DNA of 64,000 bases from Algimonas ampicilliniresistens (GTDB lineage: Bacteria; Pseudomonadota; Alphaproteobacteria; Caulobacterales; Maricaulaceae), in NCBI RefSeq assembly GCF_030159955.1, contig NZ_BSNK01000002.1, positions 682,001 to 746,000 of the forward strand. The letters are read 5' to 3'. Below, piece by piece: positions 9,017-17,659 of this stretch. Numbering within the stretch: the first letter of the stretch is position 1; every line of letters starts with the position of its first letter. The notes under the pieces were generated by a model that saw only the letters and a program-made list of their open reading frames with translations, did not search any database and was not told where the DNA came from. The translations under genes were made by a program, and so were the position numbers.

Positions 9017-10317
9017 TAAGGCGAGCCCTCATACTCACGACCTGCCTGAGCGTTTTCACGCTCGGGCTTTCGTCGTTTGATGACGGGAGCTTTGGCGATG
9101 CCGCTTTTGCGGCTGAAGACCCCGCTGAAATTTCTGGGCAAGCCAAAAACCTCCGAAACCTGTTCGAGGTCGCGGGCCGTAACGGCCTCGTTAATATGCG
9201 CGGTCGTCCGGGTGAGAATGAAGTAACAGCTGCAGACGCAACTGAACCTGCCTCCGTTCCCGAATGGACCGCTGATCCGGCTGATTGTCAGACGCTCACG
9301 CCCTTGTTTGGGGGCGGCCAAGGTGATTTCGCCTTGGGGCTGTTCACTGAGTTGGCGACTGATGGAACGGATAGAGCCGCGCTGGCTAGCGCGCTCGCTG
9401 ACTTGATCGATCTCTCTTACTCTGGACAGCGTTTGCCGGTCGATCTTCGAAATGCCGCTGAATGCGGTCCATCCTTTTTACCCTGGCAGGCTTTGGCGGA
9501 TCCCGGCCGAGCCTTAGGGCCTGCGGATGAAGCGACATTGGCGGTCTGGCTGGGCAGAATGAGTCCGCCGCTGCGTCGTCAGCTTGGTGTTCAGATTGCT
9601 ATTCGAGCCGGCATGGCTGGCAATATTCGATTAGCGCGCCGGATCGCCGACTCGCTGTCTGATTCAGGACTGCATGGACAAAGCCGCCACGATTACGACG
9701 TTGAACATGTCCTCCTTGATGCCATTCTCAAAACGGCGCGCGATCCTATCGGTGCCCGCGCCCGACTGGCTTGGGTCGCCGAACGGGATGGGCCGGAGCA
9801 ATTATACGCCATTGACCTTATGAGTAAGTTAGATGCAGCCCCGGCTGCGAAGACAGCATTGACGCGCTTGTCCAATAGCCCGGATCCGGTGTTACGGTTG
9901 AGTGCACAACAACGCCTCTTGGCCCGAGCCATAGAAGACTCGGATATTGAATTGGTCGCCGAACTTGTGACCACAAGAAATAATCTCACTGACGACGCTG
10001 ACAGTCTCGCTCGCCTAACAACACGGCTGGAAGAGGCGGTCGGGTCTAACGACCCTCTAAAAGTCGTTCAGGCGCTTGATGTGATCGAACGTTTGGATGC
10101 CAATGGCGTTGTTTTTGACTCTGAGTTGAAGTCGAAAGCCGCAGAGCGCTTGAAGGCTTTGGCTGTGGGAACGATACCTGTGCGCGCGACCGACTTCGCG
10201 TCCACACTGGCGAAAACAACCGCTCCTGAACATATGAGCGGACCCGCTCTCACTGACTATCTTGGCGAGTTGTCGTCCGATCTTGAAACCTTTCAGGAGG
10301 TCCTAGGCCGTGGATAA
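9013..10317 (+). CDS. Exported alpha-helical protein next to motA (MotC-like by position)
   Basis: This is a 434-residue product with an N-terminal signal sequence ('ALILTTCLSVFTLGLSSF') and no further membrane segments, so probably periplasmic. The rest is mostly alpha-helical and rich in A, L, R and D, resembling tandem helical repeats. It overlaps motA by ATGA and is overlapped by flgF, so it is made with the stator and rod genes. By position and export it may do the job of rhizobial MotC, a periplasmic stator partner, but I cannot show homology by eye. Function is inferred from context. Confidence 0.6.
   Translation: MIRRALILTTCLSVFTLGLSSFDDGSFGDAAFAAEDPAEISGQAKNLRNLFEVAGRNGLVNMRGRPGENEVTAADATEPASVPEWTADPADCQTLTPLFGGGQGDFALGLFTELATDGTDRAALASALADLIDLSYSGQRLPVDLRNAAECGPSFLPWQALADPGRALGPADEATLAVWLGRMSPPLRRQLGVQIAIRAGMAGNIRLARRIADSLSDSGLHGQSRHDYDVEHVLLDAILKTARDPIGARARLAWVAERDGPEQLYAIDLMSKLDAAPAAKTALTRLSNSPDPVLRLSAQQRLLARAIEDSDIELVAELVTTRNNLTDDADSLARLTTRLEEAVGSNDPLKVVQALDVIERLDANGVVFDSELKSKAAERLKALAVGTIPVRATDFASTLAKTTAPEHMSGPALTDYLGELSSDLETFQEVLGRG
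10295..10300 (+). promoter_or_regulatory. Strong ribosome binding site deciding the flgF GTG start
   Basis: A perfect AGGAGG lies 9 bases before the GTG at 10310, inside the end of the motC-like gene. It supports GTG initiation of flgF and independent loading of ribosomes. Confidence 0.8.
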
Positions 10318-11044
10318 TGCAATCTACACTATGATCACCCGCCAATCCGGGTTGATGCGTGAATTTTCTACAGTGGCGAACAATGTCGCCAATATGGGCA
10401 CGACTGGCTTCAAAGCTGAACACGGCGTGTTCTCAGAATATATCAGTCAACTTGAAGGCGGTGCTGGTGCACCGGACCACGCGACAAGCCTGTCGATGGG
10501 TCGCCTCGGTGCGCATGCGACTGATCTGTCAGATGGTAGTTTGCGCGCGACAGGCGGCGCACTTGATATGGCGATTAACGGTGAAGGGTTCTTTCAAGTT
10601 CAAACAGCTGCAGGCGAACGGCTCACTCGCGCGGGCCACTTTATGCTCAATGCCGAACGGATCTTGGTTGACCCAATGGGGAATTCTGTTCTGGGTGTGG
10701 GCGGCGGCGAGATCGCCATTCCTCTGGAAGCTTCGAATATTCAGGTCGCGCGTGACGGCACAATCTCTTCGGACGGTATCGAATATGGTCGTATCGGTGT
10801 GTTTACCGCACCGATCGGAAACATGTCTCGCGAAGGCAATAACTTGTGGCTCGCCCCCGGGGCGCAACCGCTCGAAAACCCAATGATTGCATCCGGGTTT
10901 TTGGAACAAAGTAATGTCAATCCGGTCTTGGAAATGGCGCGGATGATTGAAGTCCAACGTCATTATGATGCCGGCCAATCGCTGATGGATCTCGAAGACG
11001 AACGTATCCGCAGTGTCGCAAAAGCTGTCCAACAAATGGGTTAA
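10310..11044 (+). CDS. flgF: Flagellar proximal rod protein FlgF
   Basis: FlgF is a rod subunit exported by the flagellar type III system. The 244-residue product begins 'MDNAIYTMITRQSGLMREFSTVANNVANMGTTGFKAE', the rod-family N-terminus. It has the 'GEGFFQVQTAAGERLTRAGHF' core (~88-108) and the C-terminal 'MARMIEVQRHYDAGQSLM' helix. It uses GTG with an ideal ribosome site and overlaps the preceding stop by 8 bases. flgG follows after a 51-base gap. Confidence 0.95.
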   Translation: MDNAIYTMITRQSGLMREFSTVANNVANMGTTGFKAEHGVFSEYISQLEGGAGAPDHATSLSMGRLGAHATDLSDGSLRATGGALDMAINGEGFFQVQTAAGERLTRAGHFMLNAERILVDPMGNSVLGVGGGEIAIPLEASNIQVARDGTISSDGIEYGRIGVFTAPIGNMSREGNNLWLAPGAQPLENPMIASGFLEQSNVNPVLEMARMIEVQRHYDAGQSLMDLEDERIRSVAKAVQQMG

Positions 11045-11095
11045 CCACGAAAATTTCACCCCAGAAAGATTCACCAGGGAAAAGGAGGCTTCAGG

Positions 11096-11881
11096 ATGAA
11101 CGCCTTGAAAATCGCCGCAACCGGCATGGCCGCACAACAAATGCGGGTCGACGTTATTTCGAACAATATCGCGAATATGAGCACGACGGCGTATCAGCCG
11201 CGCGTCGCCGAATTCGCAGACCTCATGTATCAACAATACCAGACTCCCGGTACGTTGAGCTCTCAGACGGGCGCGACTGTTCCTGCAGGTATTCAGATCG
11301 GCATGGGCGTCCGCCCGACAACCGTTTCCATGGAGATTGTCCAAGGCGGCTTGAGCGAAACGGGCGGCGATTTTGACCTCGCTATCGAAGGCCGCGGCTT
11401 TTTCGAAATCATCCAACCGAGCGGTGATTCAGCGTTCACAAGGGACGGCAAATTCTATCGCGACGCAGATGGGCTGATGGTCAACTCAGATGGTTATGCG
11501 CTGGCCGATCAGATCACTATTCCCAATGATGCACGTCGCGTCACGATCTCGCCAGACGGTGAAGTAGTCGCTTACTTCAACAATCAGCCAAACGGACAAA
11601 CGATCGGCAGCATTACCTTGACCGTATTCGCAAACACTAAAGGTTTGGAAGCGATGGGCGGTAATCTCTACCGTGAAACTGAAGCGTCGGGCGCGCCCAT
11701 CAATGGAACGGCAGGCACCGAAGGTATTGGGACGATGCGCCAAGGCTATCTCGAAGATAGCGGTGTCGATGTTGTTGAGGAAATTTCTGAACTGATTGAG
11801 GCTCAGCGGGGTTACGAGTTGAACTCCAAGATCATTACAGCCGCTGACGAGATGCTCGCAGCGACGACACGGATCAGATAG
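11096..11881 (+). CDS. flgG: Flagellar distal rod protein FlgG
   Basis: FlgG builds the distal rod. The 261-residue product, a normal length, has 'MRVDVISNNIANMSTTAYQPRVAEFADLMYQ' near the N-terminus, the core 'LAIEGRGFFEIIQPSGDSAFTRDGKF', and the C-terminal 'LIEAQRGYELNSKIITAADEMLAATTRIR'. An AAGGAGG ribosome site precedes the ATG. Its TAG stop abuts the flgA start region. Confidence 0.97.
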   Translation: MNALKIAATGMAAQQMRVDVISNNIANMSTTAYQPRVAEFADLMYQQYQTPGTLSSQTGATVPAGIQIGMGVRPTTVSMEIVQGGLSETGGDFDLAIEGRGFFEIIQPSGDSAFTRDGKFYRDADGLMVNSDGYALADQITIPNDARRVTISPDGEVVAYFNNQPNGQTIGSITLTVFANTKGLEAMGGNLYRETEASGAPINGTAGTEGIGTMRQGYLEDSGVDVVEEISELIEAQRGYELNSKIITAADEMLAATTRIR

Positions 11882-11883
11882 TG

Positions 11884-12312
11884 ATGAGCCGGTTTTTCTT
11901 TATTATCAGCCTCTTACTCGCAATGGTGTCCGCCCCGACTATGGCTATGGCCGCCACCGTGACGCAAACCGATCAAGTGACGGCAACACGCGCTTTGCAA
12001 CGCGGTGCCGTCATTCGCGAAGGCGATCTGACCGGGCCATTCGCGATGGAAGACTATCTCGGCCAAGAACTCACGCGCCCAGTTCGCGCAGGCGCCGTCA
12101 TGACGCCGCGCCATGTGCGCACGCCCCTACAGGTTAAACGCAATGAGACAGTTTCACTGATCTTTCGGCGCGGATCTTTGACCATGGAAACGACGGGCCG
12201 CGCGCTGGGTGAGGGCTCAACTGGAGACCGGATTTCGGTTATGAATTCGACGTCGCGCAAGCGCGTTATGGGCCGGATTGTCGGCCCGGGACAAGTGGAG
12301 GTCACGCCGTGA
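11884..12312 (+). CDS. flgA: P-ring assembly chaperone FlgA
   Basis: FlgA is a periplasmic chaperone for P-ring (FlgI) assembly. The 142-residue product has a Sec signal peptide ('FFFIISLLLAMVSAPTMAMAA') followed directly by a SAF-type domain ('ATRALQRGAVIREGDLTGP ... AGAVMTPRHVRTP ... MNSTSRKRVMGRIVGPGQVEV'). It is shorter than enterobacterial FlgA (~219) because the extra N-terminal domain is missing, which is common in this group. ATG at 11884 is preferred over GTG at 11881, which sits on the flgG stop. flgH overlaps its stop. Confidence 0.88.
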   Translation: MSRFFFIISLLLAMVSAPTMAMAATVTQTDQVTATRALQRGAVIREGDLTGPFAMEDYLGQELTRPVRAGAVMTPRHVRTPLQVKRNETVSLIFRRGSLTMETTGRALGEGSTGDRISVMNSTSRKRVMGRIVGPGQVEVTP

Positions 12313-13061
12313 GCCGGATGCAAGCGACGACAAATAAAATGAAACCAGAAGCGAGTCGCTTTGTCCGCTTCGCGATCGTTCTGCTGGCAGGGTCAGCCCT
12401 GTGCGCCTGTGCAACAAGCGGTGCACCGAAACGCGCTGCGCCGATACAGACGGCTCCATTGGCCTACGCTCAACCCGCGCCCGTCATACAGGCGACCCAT
12501 CAATCCGCGTCGCTCTGGAGCCACAGTCCCAATTCGCTGTTCGGTGACCGCCGTGCGCGCGGTCCAGGCGACATTTTGACCGTGCAGATCGAGATTGATG
12601 ATCAGGCTGAGATGCGGGGGTCGGTCGCGACGGATCGGTCTTCAGGTCAAAACCTGTCTCTGTCGAACTTTTTTGGGCTGACAAGTTTGATTGAAGATAT
12701 TCTTCCAAACGGATCGACGCTCGATCCGGCTGTCGATATTCAACGCCAAACCAATGTCGATGGTAGTGGTCAACTCCGTCGAGGCGAAACATTGTCACTT
12801 ACGCTTGCGGCCCAAGTCGCCGAAGTGACGCCTAATGGCGACCTTGTGATTATCGGGCGTCAGAATGTCCAAGTCGAAGGCGAAGCCCGGACCCTGTTTG
12901 TATCCGGCATTGTCCGGCGCGAAGATATTAGTCGCCGGAATGTGATCACGCTCGATAAAATTGCTAACGCCCAAGTCGGGTATGATGGCAGCGGTGCAGT
13001 TGCGCGCTCGATCAATGATCGTGTGGGTACACGTGTGCTTGATACTGTGATTCCGTTTTAG
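12309..13061 (+). CDS. flgH: Flagellar L-ring lipoprotein FlgH
   Basis: FlgH forms the outer-membrane L-ring. The 250-residue product has a lipoprotein signal ('FAIVLLAGSALCAC', lipid cysteine at ~34). The FlgH core follows with 'SLWSHSPNSLFGDRRARGPGDILTVQIEID', 'RGETLSLTLAAQVAEVTPNGDLVIIGRQNVQVEGE' and 'GIVRREDISRRNVITLDKIANAQVGYDGSGAV'. The GTG start overlaps the flgA stop; an ATG three codons later (12318) is possible. P- and L-ring genes lie on opposite strands of the cluster. Confidence 0.96.
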   Translation: MSRMQATTNKMKPEASRFVRFAIVLLAGSALCACATSGAPKRAAPIQTAPLAYAQPAPVIQATHQSASLWSHSPNSLFGDRRARGPGDILTVQIEIDDQAEMRGSVATDRSSGQNLSLSNFFGLTSLIEDILPNGSTLDPAVDIQRQTNVDGSGQLRRGETLSLTLAAQVAEVTPNGDLVIIGRQNVQVEGEARTLFVSGIVRREDISRRNVITLDKIANAQVGYDGSGAVARSINDRVGTRVLDTVIPF

Positions 13062-13071
13062 GAGTAGTGCG

Positions 13072-13626
13072 ATGAAAGCCGTTCTCTTTCCGGTTATTTT
13101 GGCCGTGAGCGCCGCAGGCGGTGTGCTCGCGGCTGATTTTGTACGCGGGACGGTGGCCCCTACTTCTGCCGAAGCGGGTTCCCATGCTGCCGACGGCGAC
13201 GCGAAGGGCGCAGCCGATGAAAAGGGCGGTCATAGCGACAAAGGTAAGAAGGCGAAAGCTTCCAAAGGCCATAACGATAAGGGCTATGAAAGTGATGGAG
13301 ACGAGATCGGATTCATCAAATTCAAACGTCAATTCGTTGTGCCGGTGCTCGCCAATGACAACGTTCAAGCCTTAATTTTGCTAAATATCGGTCTGGAAGT
13401 ACCGGGCGACAAACGCGACGACATGTTCCGCCTAGAACCGCGCTTTCGCGATGCCTTTATTCGCGAACTGCTTCAGCTCTCAGATGCGGGTTACTTCGAT
13501 TCAGAATTAACGTCGCCTGACACTTATGAAGTGTTGCGTGAAACGCTGGCCCGGGCTGCCCGTGAAATTAGTGACGATGGGATCAGCGACGTCTTGATCC
13601 TCGATCTATCCCGTCAAGATCGCTGA
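13072..13626 (+). CDS. fliL: FliL-like flagellar basal-body-associated protein
   Basis: FliL proteins are single-span inner-membrane proteins that encircle or support the stator. The 184-residue product has an N-terminal hydrophobic segment ('AVLFPVILAVSAAGGVLA'), a Lys/Gly/Asp/His-rich linker (~35-75), and a globular domain starting 'FIKFKRQFVVPVLANDNVQALILLNIGLEV' and ending in an arginine- and acid-rich helix. This is the divergent FliL form that follows flgH in several alphaproteobacteria. It is last in the rightward stator/rod/ring operon and converges on flgD. Confidence 0.72.
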   Translation: MKAVLFPVILAVSAAGGVLAADFVRGTVAPTSAEAGSHAADGDAKGAADEKGGHSDKGKKAKASKGHNDKGYESDGDEIGFIKFKRQFVVPVLANDNVQALILLNIGLEVPGDKRDDMFRLEPRFRDAFIRELLQLSDAGYFDSELTSPDTYEVLRETLARAAREISDDGISDVLILDLSRQDR

Positions 13627-13632
13627 TTGATC

Positions 13633-13962
13633 TTATACGTCAGGCGTCGTTGGCGTCGCCAATTGTTGCGCCAGCATGGATGCAATGCTCTCCAGAATCT
13701 GATTGTTCTTCGCTTGTAGCTCCAGATTGGAGAAGGTGGCGAGCTGTTCCACAAATTGCGTCGAATCCAGCGGGGCTAGCGGGTCCTGATTACGGATCTG
13801 TGCCGTCAGCAGGTTCAGAAATGTATCAAACTGCTCCGACGTATCTGATTCTGTGCTGGTCGTTGTGTCAGACTCGGTTGTTTCCGTGCCTTCATTCCGG
13901 AGCGTATTTGTGGCTTTGGCCGCATTTACGTTCGATGACTGAGTCAATATCGAAAGGTCCAT
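13633..13962 (-). CDS. flgD: Hook cap/scaffold protein FlgD, N-terminal domain only
   Basis: FlgD caps the growing hook. The 109-residue product contains the diagnostic N-terminal motif 'FLNLLTAQIRNQDPLAPLDSTQFVEQLATFSNLE' (residues ~47-80) and then ends. The beta-sandwich/TUDOR C-terminal region of the ~220-residue enterobacterial protein is missing, as in some rhizobial FlgD. The stretch before the motif is a Thr/Ser/Glu/Asp-rich disordered tail. It is downstream of fliK on the same strand, 9 bases away, so the hook length and hook cap genes are coupled. Confidence 0.9.
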   Translation of the reverse strand: MDLSILTQSSNVNAAKATNTLRNEGTETTESDTTTSTESDTSEQFDTFLNLLTAQIRNQDPLAPLDSTQFVEQLATFSNLELQAKNNQILESIASMLAQQLATPTTPDV

Positions 13963-13971
13963 AAGTCTGTC

Positions 13972-15471
13972 CTAGACAAGGATGTGAAGGCGAGTGCTGT
14001 CGCCATTGGCAGCCGCCTGTGCGAAACGTTGCAGCTCAACAAGGGCGCGATCGTTTGTGGATTGATGGCCTTCGGTCACCCCTCCGGATGTGTCGGCAGA
14101 CTGTTGCCCGCCTTCACCCATATCGGAGTTTGCAGCATCGCCGCGTTCAGCCCCGAAATCCTGTGATGATCCGAGTTTGACGTCAATTTCGCCGCCTGCT
14201 TGTGCTTGCAAGCTGGCCGTGATGGACGACATGCGTTCCGCAAGCGCGGCCCGCGCGGCATCAGTCTCGGGGGTCAAGGTCACCACCGTGCGGCCTTGAA
14301 CGTCGAACTGATAATCGAGTTGGATTCGACCAAGCTCCGGCGGATCGATCTGCAAGGTCGCACTGCGTGCGGTCAAAGCTACCGTAACGACAGCCTGCGG
14401 AATCTTGTCCAATGTAACGGGCACATTCATCTGCGTTGAGTGCAGAATGGTGGCGGCCAATCGGTCACTCATTCCCGCAAGTGGTGTGACTGCGGGTGTG
14501 ATAGGAATGGCGGGAAGGCTCTTTAGCGGGGTTGTGCTGTCGCCAGCCATCGTAGTGGCGGTTGGGAGTGCCGCAAGGTCGGCCGTACGGAACGGATCGC
14601 TGCCAACGATTGGCGTTTTAACGAGCGCAGCCCGATCAGAGGCGTCTACGGCCTGTTCGGCTATGCGTGTTGGAACAGGTTGGTCGGGATCAATTGTCGG
14701 AGCCTGCCGACTCACGAGAGGGGCGACGGGAACGTCATCGGGTGCTGCTGCCGCCGCTGAAATATTCGCTGCTACAGCTAGAGTGCTGGCTGGCGCGCCA
14801 CTGGCTGTGCCCGAATCGCCAATTAAAGGTATCGCCGTGGGTAGAGGGGCATCTGCTGTCACTACTGAAGGGGCCGTAATGTTCGCTGTGGCGACTGCAT
14901 CAGTTGTCACCAGCGCCGCGGCGGGTTCAATTGGAATAGCTATGGCAATTGGGGCGGCGGTCTGGTTTGTTCCAGAGCCATATTGAATTGTCTGTAAATC
15001 TGGCGTTATCGTGGCTGGAGCCGAGCCAAGTCCGGCCGTTGGGACTGTGGCTTGCCGGAAATCCGAATTGGTAAGTGTCAGAACGGCCTCGGCTTCGGGG
15101 GTATTCATTTCGACATCGAGCTGTTCAGCTGCGCTCATGTCAGGCGCAACATCGACATGCAGACGGTGTTGCGAAATAGGAAAGACCTCAGGGTCGACGT
15201 CAGTCGGCGGGCGTTGCGATCCGATATCATCGGTCTCTGCAATCGGGATAAGTTCAGATTTTTCGCCTTTCGCATCAATCGTAACGTCGTCGGATTGCGG
15301 TCTGTCTTGTTCCGGTTCAGATTGCTGCTGCACGGCGTCTTCAAAACTCTGAGTCGGCGCATCGCCAGACGCATTGCGAGGCGCGTCACGGGATTCTACA
15401 GATCCACTCGCAGGGGCTAGAGCCGTAAGCGGCGAAGACTGAGGCGCAAGCGCATGAGGTAGGGCAGGCAT
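13972..15471 (-). CDS. fliK: Flagellar hook-length control protein FliK
   Basis: FliK is the exported ruler that sets hook length and switches export specificity through FlhB. The 499-residue product is mostly low-complexity and Ala/Thr/Pro/Asp-rich (residues ~1-340). A compact C-terminal domain at ~345-440 carries the family signature 'ATLQIDPPELGRIQLDYQF...VVTLTPETDAARAALAERMSSITASLQAQAG'. The long disordered N-half is normal for FliK. It is transcribed leftward with flgD and is divergent from flgJ across only 44 bp. Confidence 0.9.
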   Translation of the reverse strand: MPALPHALAPQSSPLTALAPASGSVESRDAPRNASGDAPTQSFEDAVQQQSEPEQDRPQSDDVTIDAKGEKSELIPIAETDDIGSQRPPTDVDPEVFPISQHRLHVDVAPDMSAAEQLDVEMNTPEAEAVLTLTNSDFRQATVPTAGLGSAPATITPDLQTIQYGSGTNQTAAPIAIAIPIEPAAALVTTDAVATANITAPSVVTADAPLPTAIPLIGDSGTASGAPASTLAVAANISAAAAAPDDVPVAPLVSRQAPTIDPDQPVPTRIAEQAVDASDRAALVKTPIVGSDPFRTADLAALPTATTMAGDSTTPLKSLPAIPITPAVTPLAGMSDRLAATILHSTQMNVPVTLDKIPQAVVTVALTARSATLQIDPPELGRIQLDYQFDVQGRTVVTLTPETDAARAALAERMSSITASLQAQAGGEIDVKLGSSQDFGAERGDAANSDMGEGGQQSADTSGGVTEGHQSTNDRALVELQRFAQAAANGDSTRLHILV

Positions 15472-15515
15472 ACCCTCTCACTAAAGCGAATATGGTTTAC
15501 CTATAGTTTACGGCC

Positions 15516-15854
15516 ATGCGTCATCGAGACTTTATGATGGTCCCTATTTCGCCAACCCAGTCTCTGGTTTCACCACAACGACCCGTCGCACAGACAGCGT
15601 CGTCCGCCACCGAACCTCAAAACCAAGACGCGCTGAAAGCGGTCGCTGCCGATTTTGAAGCGGCTTTTATCGCGCAAATGCTGACCCATTCTGGTTTGGC
15701 GGATGCGTTGACATCGGGTGAAGGAAAGATGGCCTCAGCCTTTGGCAGTTTCTTCGTCGAACAGTTGGCGGAGCAAATGTCGGAAATGGGCGGGATCGGT
15801 ATGGCAGACTCTATATATAAACAGCTGAGCCGCTACGAGCAGGGAGAGACGTGA
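15516..15854 (+). CDS. flgJ: Rod-binding protein FlgJ (rod-cap domain only)
   Basis: FlgJ caps the growing rod. The 112-residue product matches only the N-terminal rod-binding domain of FlgJ ('VAADFEAAFIAQMLTHSGLADALTSGEGKMASAFGSFFVEQLAEQMSEMGGIGMADSIYKQL'). The peptidoglycan hydrolase domain found in gammaproteobacteria is absent, as is usual in alphaproteobacteria, so a separate enzyme must open the wall. Alternative ATGs lie at 15534 and 15537. The stop overlaps the next start. Confidence 0.88.
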   Translation: MRHRDFMMVPISPTQSLVSPQRPVAQTASSATEPQNQDALKAVAADFEAAFIAQMLTHSGLADALTSGEGKMASAFGSFFVEQLAEQMSEMGGIGMADSIYKQLSRYEQGET

Positions 15855-16240
15855 TGAACGATACTCGCATTTTAGACATGCTGGCGCGGATTGATCGGGC
15901 TTTGTTAGCCGAGGTCGAAGTGTTGCAGGACGGTCGCTTTCAGGATCTCCGCGATCTCCAAATTGAAACCGCGAATGCGATGAAAGGTTTGGACACGCTT
16001 GGAAACGCTATCCGTCTGCCAGGTGTCGATCGGACAAAAGTCGAAACGGCGATGACGATTATTAACCGACGCGCAGAACAGGCGCGTGGACTCGTTGCTG
16101 CCGCATTGAATGGCGCGCGGGACGCGCGGGTCAGGCTTGAGGGTTTGGGCCGCTCAGATGGCCAAGTGGGGGCCTATGACCGGCAGGGGGGACAGCTTGT
16201 GATGAAGTCTCTGGCTTCGCCCTATAATAAAACGATTTAA
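15854..16240 (+). CDS. FlgN-like flagellar export chaperone (tentative)
   Basis: A 128-residue, mostly helical protein without signal or TM segments. The N-terminal helix 'ILDMLARIDRALLAEVEVLQDGRFQDLRDLQIETANAMKGLD' has the length and heptad character of FlgN-type chaperones for the hook-junction proteins. It overlaps the flgJ stop (TGATG) and lies just before flagellin, fitting an export chaperone. Assignment rests on fold character and position, not on a diagnostic motif. Confidence 0.55.
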   Translation: MNDTRILDMLARIDRALLAEVEVLQDGRFQDLRDLQIETANAMKGLDTLGNAIRLPGVDRTKVETAMTIINRRAEQARGLVAAALNGARDARVRLEGLGRSDGQVGAYDRQGGQLVMKSLASPYNKTI

Positions 16241-16413
16241 GTTCACCACTTGTTAGAAACTTCTTGATTATAAAAATCATAGCTCAGGAGAGCGCGGTCG
16301 GAATTCCGGCCACATTGTCAGGACGACTTGGTCACCTTCGCCCGCAGATCTGAATGGATCGGGCCGAAGTCATTTCAACGCGGCAAGTAAGCCCGCTCAT
16401 TAGGTGAAATCCA
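16241..16413 (+). promoter_or_regulatory. Flagellin leader region with inverted repeats
   Basis: This 173-bp gap precedes flagellin. It contains two inverted repeats: TGATT-ATAAA-AATCA at 16265-16279, and a longer one around CGGAATTCCG at 16296-16311. No clear TGGCAC-N5-TTGC sigma-54 element was found by eye. In Caulobacter, FlbT binds the fljK leader mRNA; flbT lies ~1.7 kb downstream here, so this leader is a plausible target. Confidence 0.4.
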
Positions 16414-17610
16414 ATGTCCAGTATTAATACAAACATCGGAGCGATGGTCGCTCTAGACACCCTTAAGGGTATCAACAAGAACCTCGGTCAGGTTCAAAAT
16501 GAAATCTCGACAGGTAAGTCGATCAACTCAGCTAAAGATAATGCTGCGATCTGGTCGATCGCAACTGTCATGGAAACTGATGTTGCCGGTTTCGAGCAGA
16601 TCAGCAACTCGCTGAACCTCGGTTCTGCAACTGTTGGTGTGGCCCGCGTTTCATCAGAAGCGGTGGTTGGCGAGCTGCAAAGCATTCGCGACAATATTAT
16701 CGCCGCTCAGGAAAGCAACGTCGATCAGGCCAAGATCCAGACCGACATCAACGAGTCTATTGCGCAAATCACGTCCACTGTCGCTGCTGCACAATTCAAT
16801 GGCTTGAACCTGCTTGATAACGGCGGTTCCATTAACATCTTGTCTTCTTTGAACCGGGCCAGCGACGGATCTGTCACAACGGGTCAGATTTCGGTCACGG
16901 GTGCTAACCTCACAACCAACGCAACTGGCGTGACTGCTGGCGGTGCAGTGACTGGCGCCGCAACGTTTACAGCGGCACAGGATGCTTCGGGTGGTTCTGC
17001 ATTGACGAACAGTACGGCGATCCAAGTTGATGCCGCTGGTGGCAATCAGACCTACGCCTTTACAATCGACGGTGAAGCTCTGACTTACGAGACTTCCGCA
17101 GGTCAGGATGCTCAAGCGATCGCAACGGGTATTGCAGGTGTTATCAATGCTGCTGTGACAGCAGGCGACATCACGGCTGGTCTAACAGCAACCGCGACCG
17201 CTGGTGGGGCCGTACAGTTTAGTGCAGCTTCAGGCACCGCGGACTATTCATTGACCGGGACAGGTGTCACATCGACTGAAACGCAGGCTGTTGGTGCCTT
17301 GGCGGGTCTGGATACGATTGATGTTACGACAGACGCTGCTGGCGCTCTGACCGCAATCAACACGATCCTCGACAGCGCTATCGACGCCGCCGCTCAGTTC
17401 GGTTCCAAGCAGGGACGCATCGACAACCAGATCGATTTCGTGTCCTCGCTCGGTGATAGCCTGAAAGCAGGTGTCTCAACACTGACGGATGCCAACCTCG
17501 AAGAAGCATCCGCGCGTCTGCAGGCTCTGCAGGTTCAGCAGCAGCTTGGTGTTCAGGCTCTCTCGATCGCCAACCAAGCGCCACAGGCTCTGTTGGGTCT
17601 GTTCCGATAG
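16414..17610 (+). CDS. Flagellin
   Basis: Filament subunit, exported by the flagellar type III system. The 398-residue product has the flagellin N-terminal D0/D1 helices (residues ~1-165, 'SINTNIGAMVALDTLKGINKNLGQVQNEISTGKSINSAKDNAA') and the C-terminal helices (~300-398, 'QGRIDNQIDFVSSLGDSLKAGVSTLTDANLEEASARLQALQVQQQLGVQALSIANQAPQALLGLFR'). Between them is an Ala/Gly/Thr-rich variable domain of ~130 residues. Many caulobacterial flagellins are ~275 residues and lack such a domain, so this filament probably carries an extra surface-exposed domain. It is the only flagellin gene in the window. Confidence 0.97.
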   Translation: MSSINTNIGAMVALDTLKGINKNLGQVQNEISTGKSINSAKDNAAIWSIATVMETDVAGFEQISNSLNLGSATVGVARVSSEAVVGELQSIRDNIIAAQESNVDQAKIQTDINESIAQITSTVAAAQFNGLNLLDNGGSINILSSLNRASDGSVTTGQISVTGANLTTNATGVTAGGAVTGAATFTAAQDASGGSALTNSTAIQVDAAGGNQTYAFTIDGEALTYETSAGQDAQAIATGIAGVINAAVTAGDITAGLTATATAGGAVQFSAASGTADYSLTGTGVTSTETQAVGALAGLDTIDVTTDAAGALTAINTILDSAIDAAAQFGSKQGRIDNQIDFVSSLGDSLKAGVSTLTDANLEEASARLQALQVQQQLGVQALSIANQAPQALLGLFR

Positions 17611-17635
17611 GACCAGCTCTAAGCCTATAAGATTT

Positions 17636-17659
17636 CCCCTCGGCCTTCCGGGCCGGGGG
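17636..17659 (+). terminator. Stem-loop after flagellin, weak terminator
   Basis: A GC-rich hairpin of about nine pairs (CCCTCGGCC against GGCCGGGGG, one U-G pair) lies 26 bases past the flagellin stop, followed by 'acctttaaatt' with only a short U stretch. It may stabilise the abundant flagellin mRNA and partly terminate transcription ahead of flaF. Confidence 0.5.

Noticed and set aside
10529-11416. 295-residue open frame on the minus strand
   Set aside because: It spans parts of flgF and flgG, whose products are well recognised. The translation shows no family features.
14405-14986. 193-residue Ala/Val/Gly-rich frame on the plus strand
   Set aside because: It is antisense to the low-complexity half of fliK, whose codon bias creates long shadow frames.
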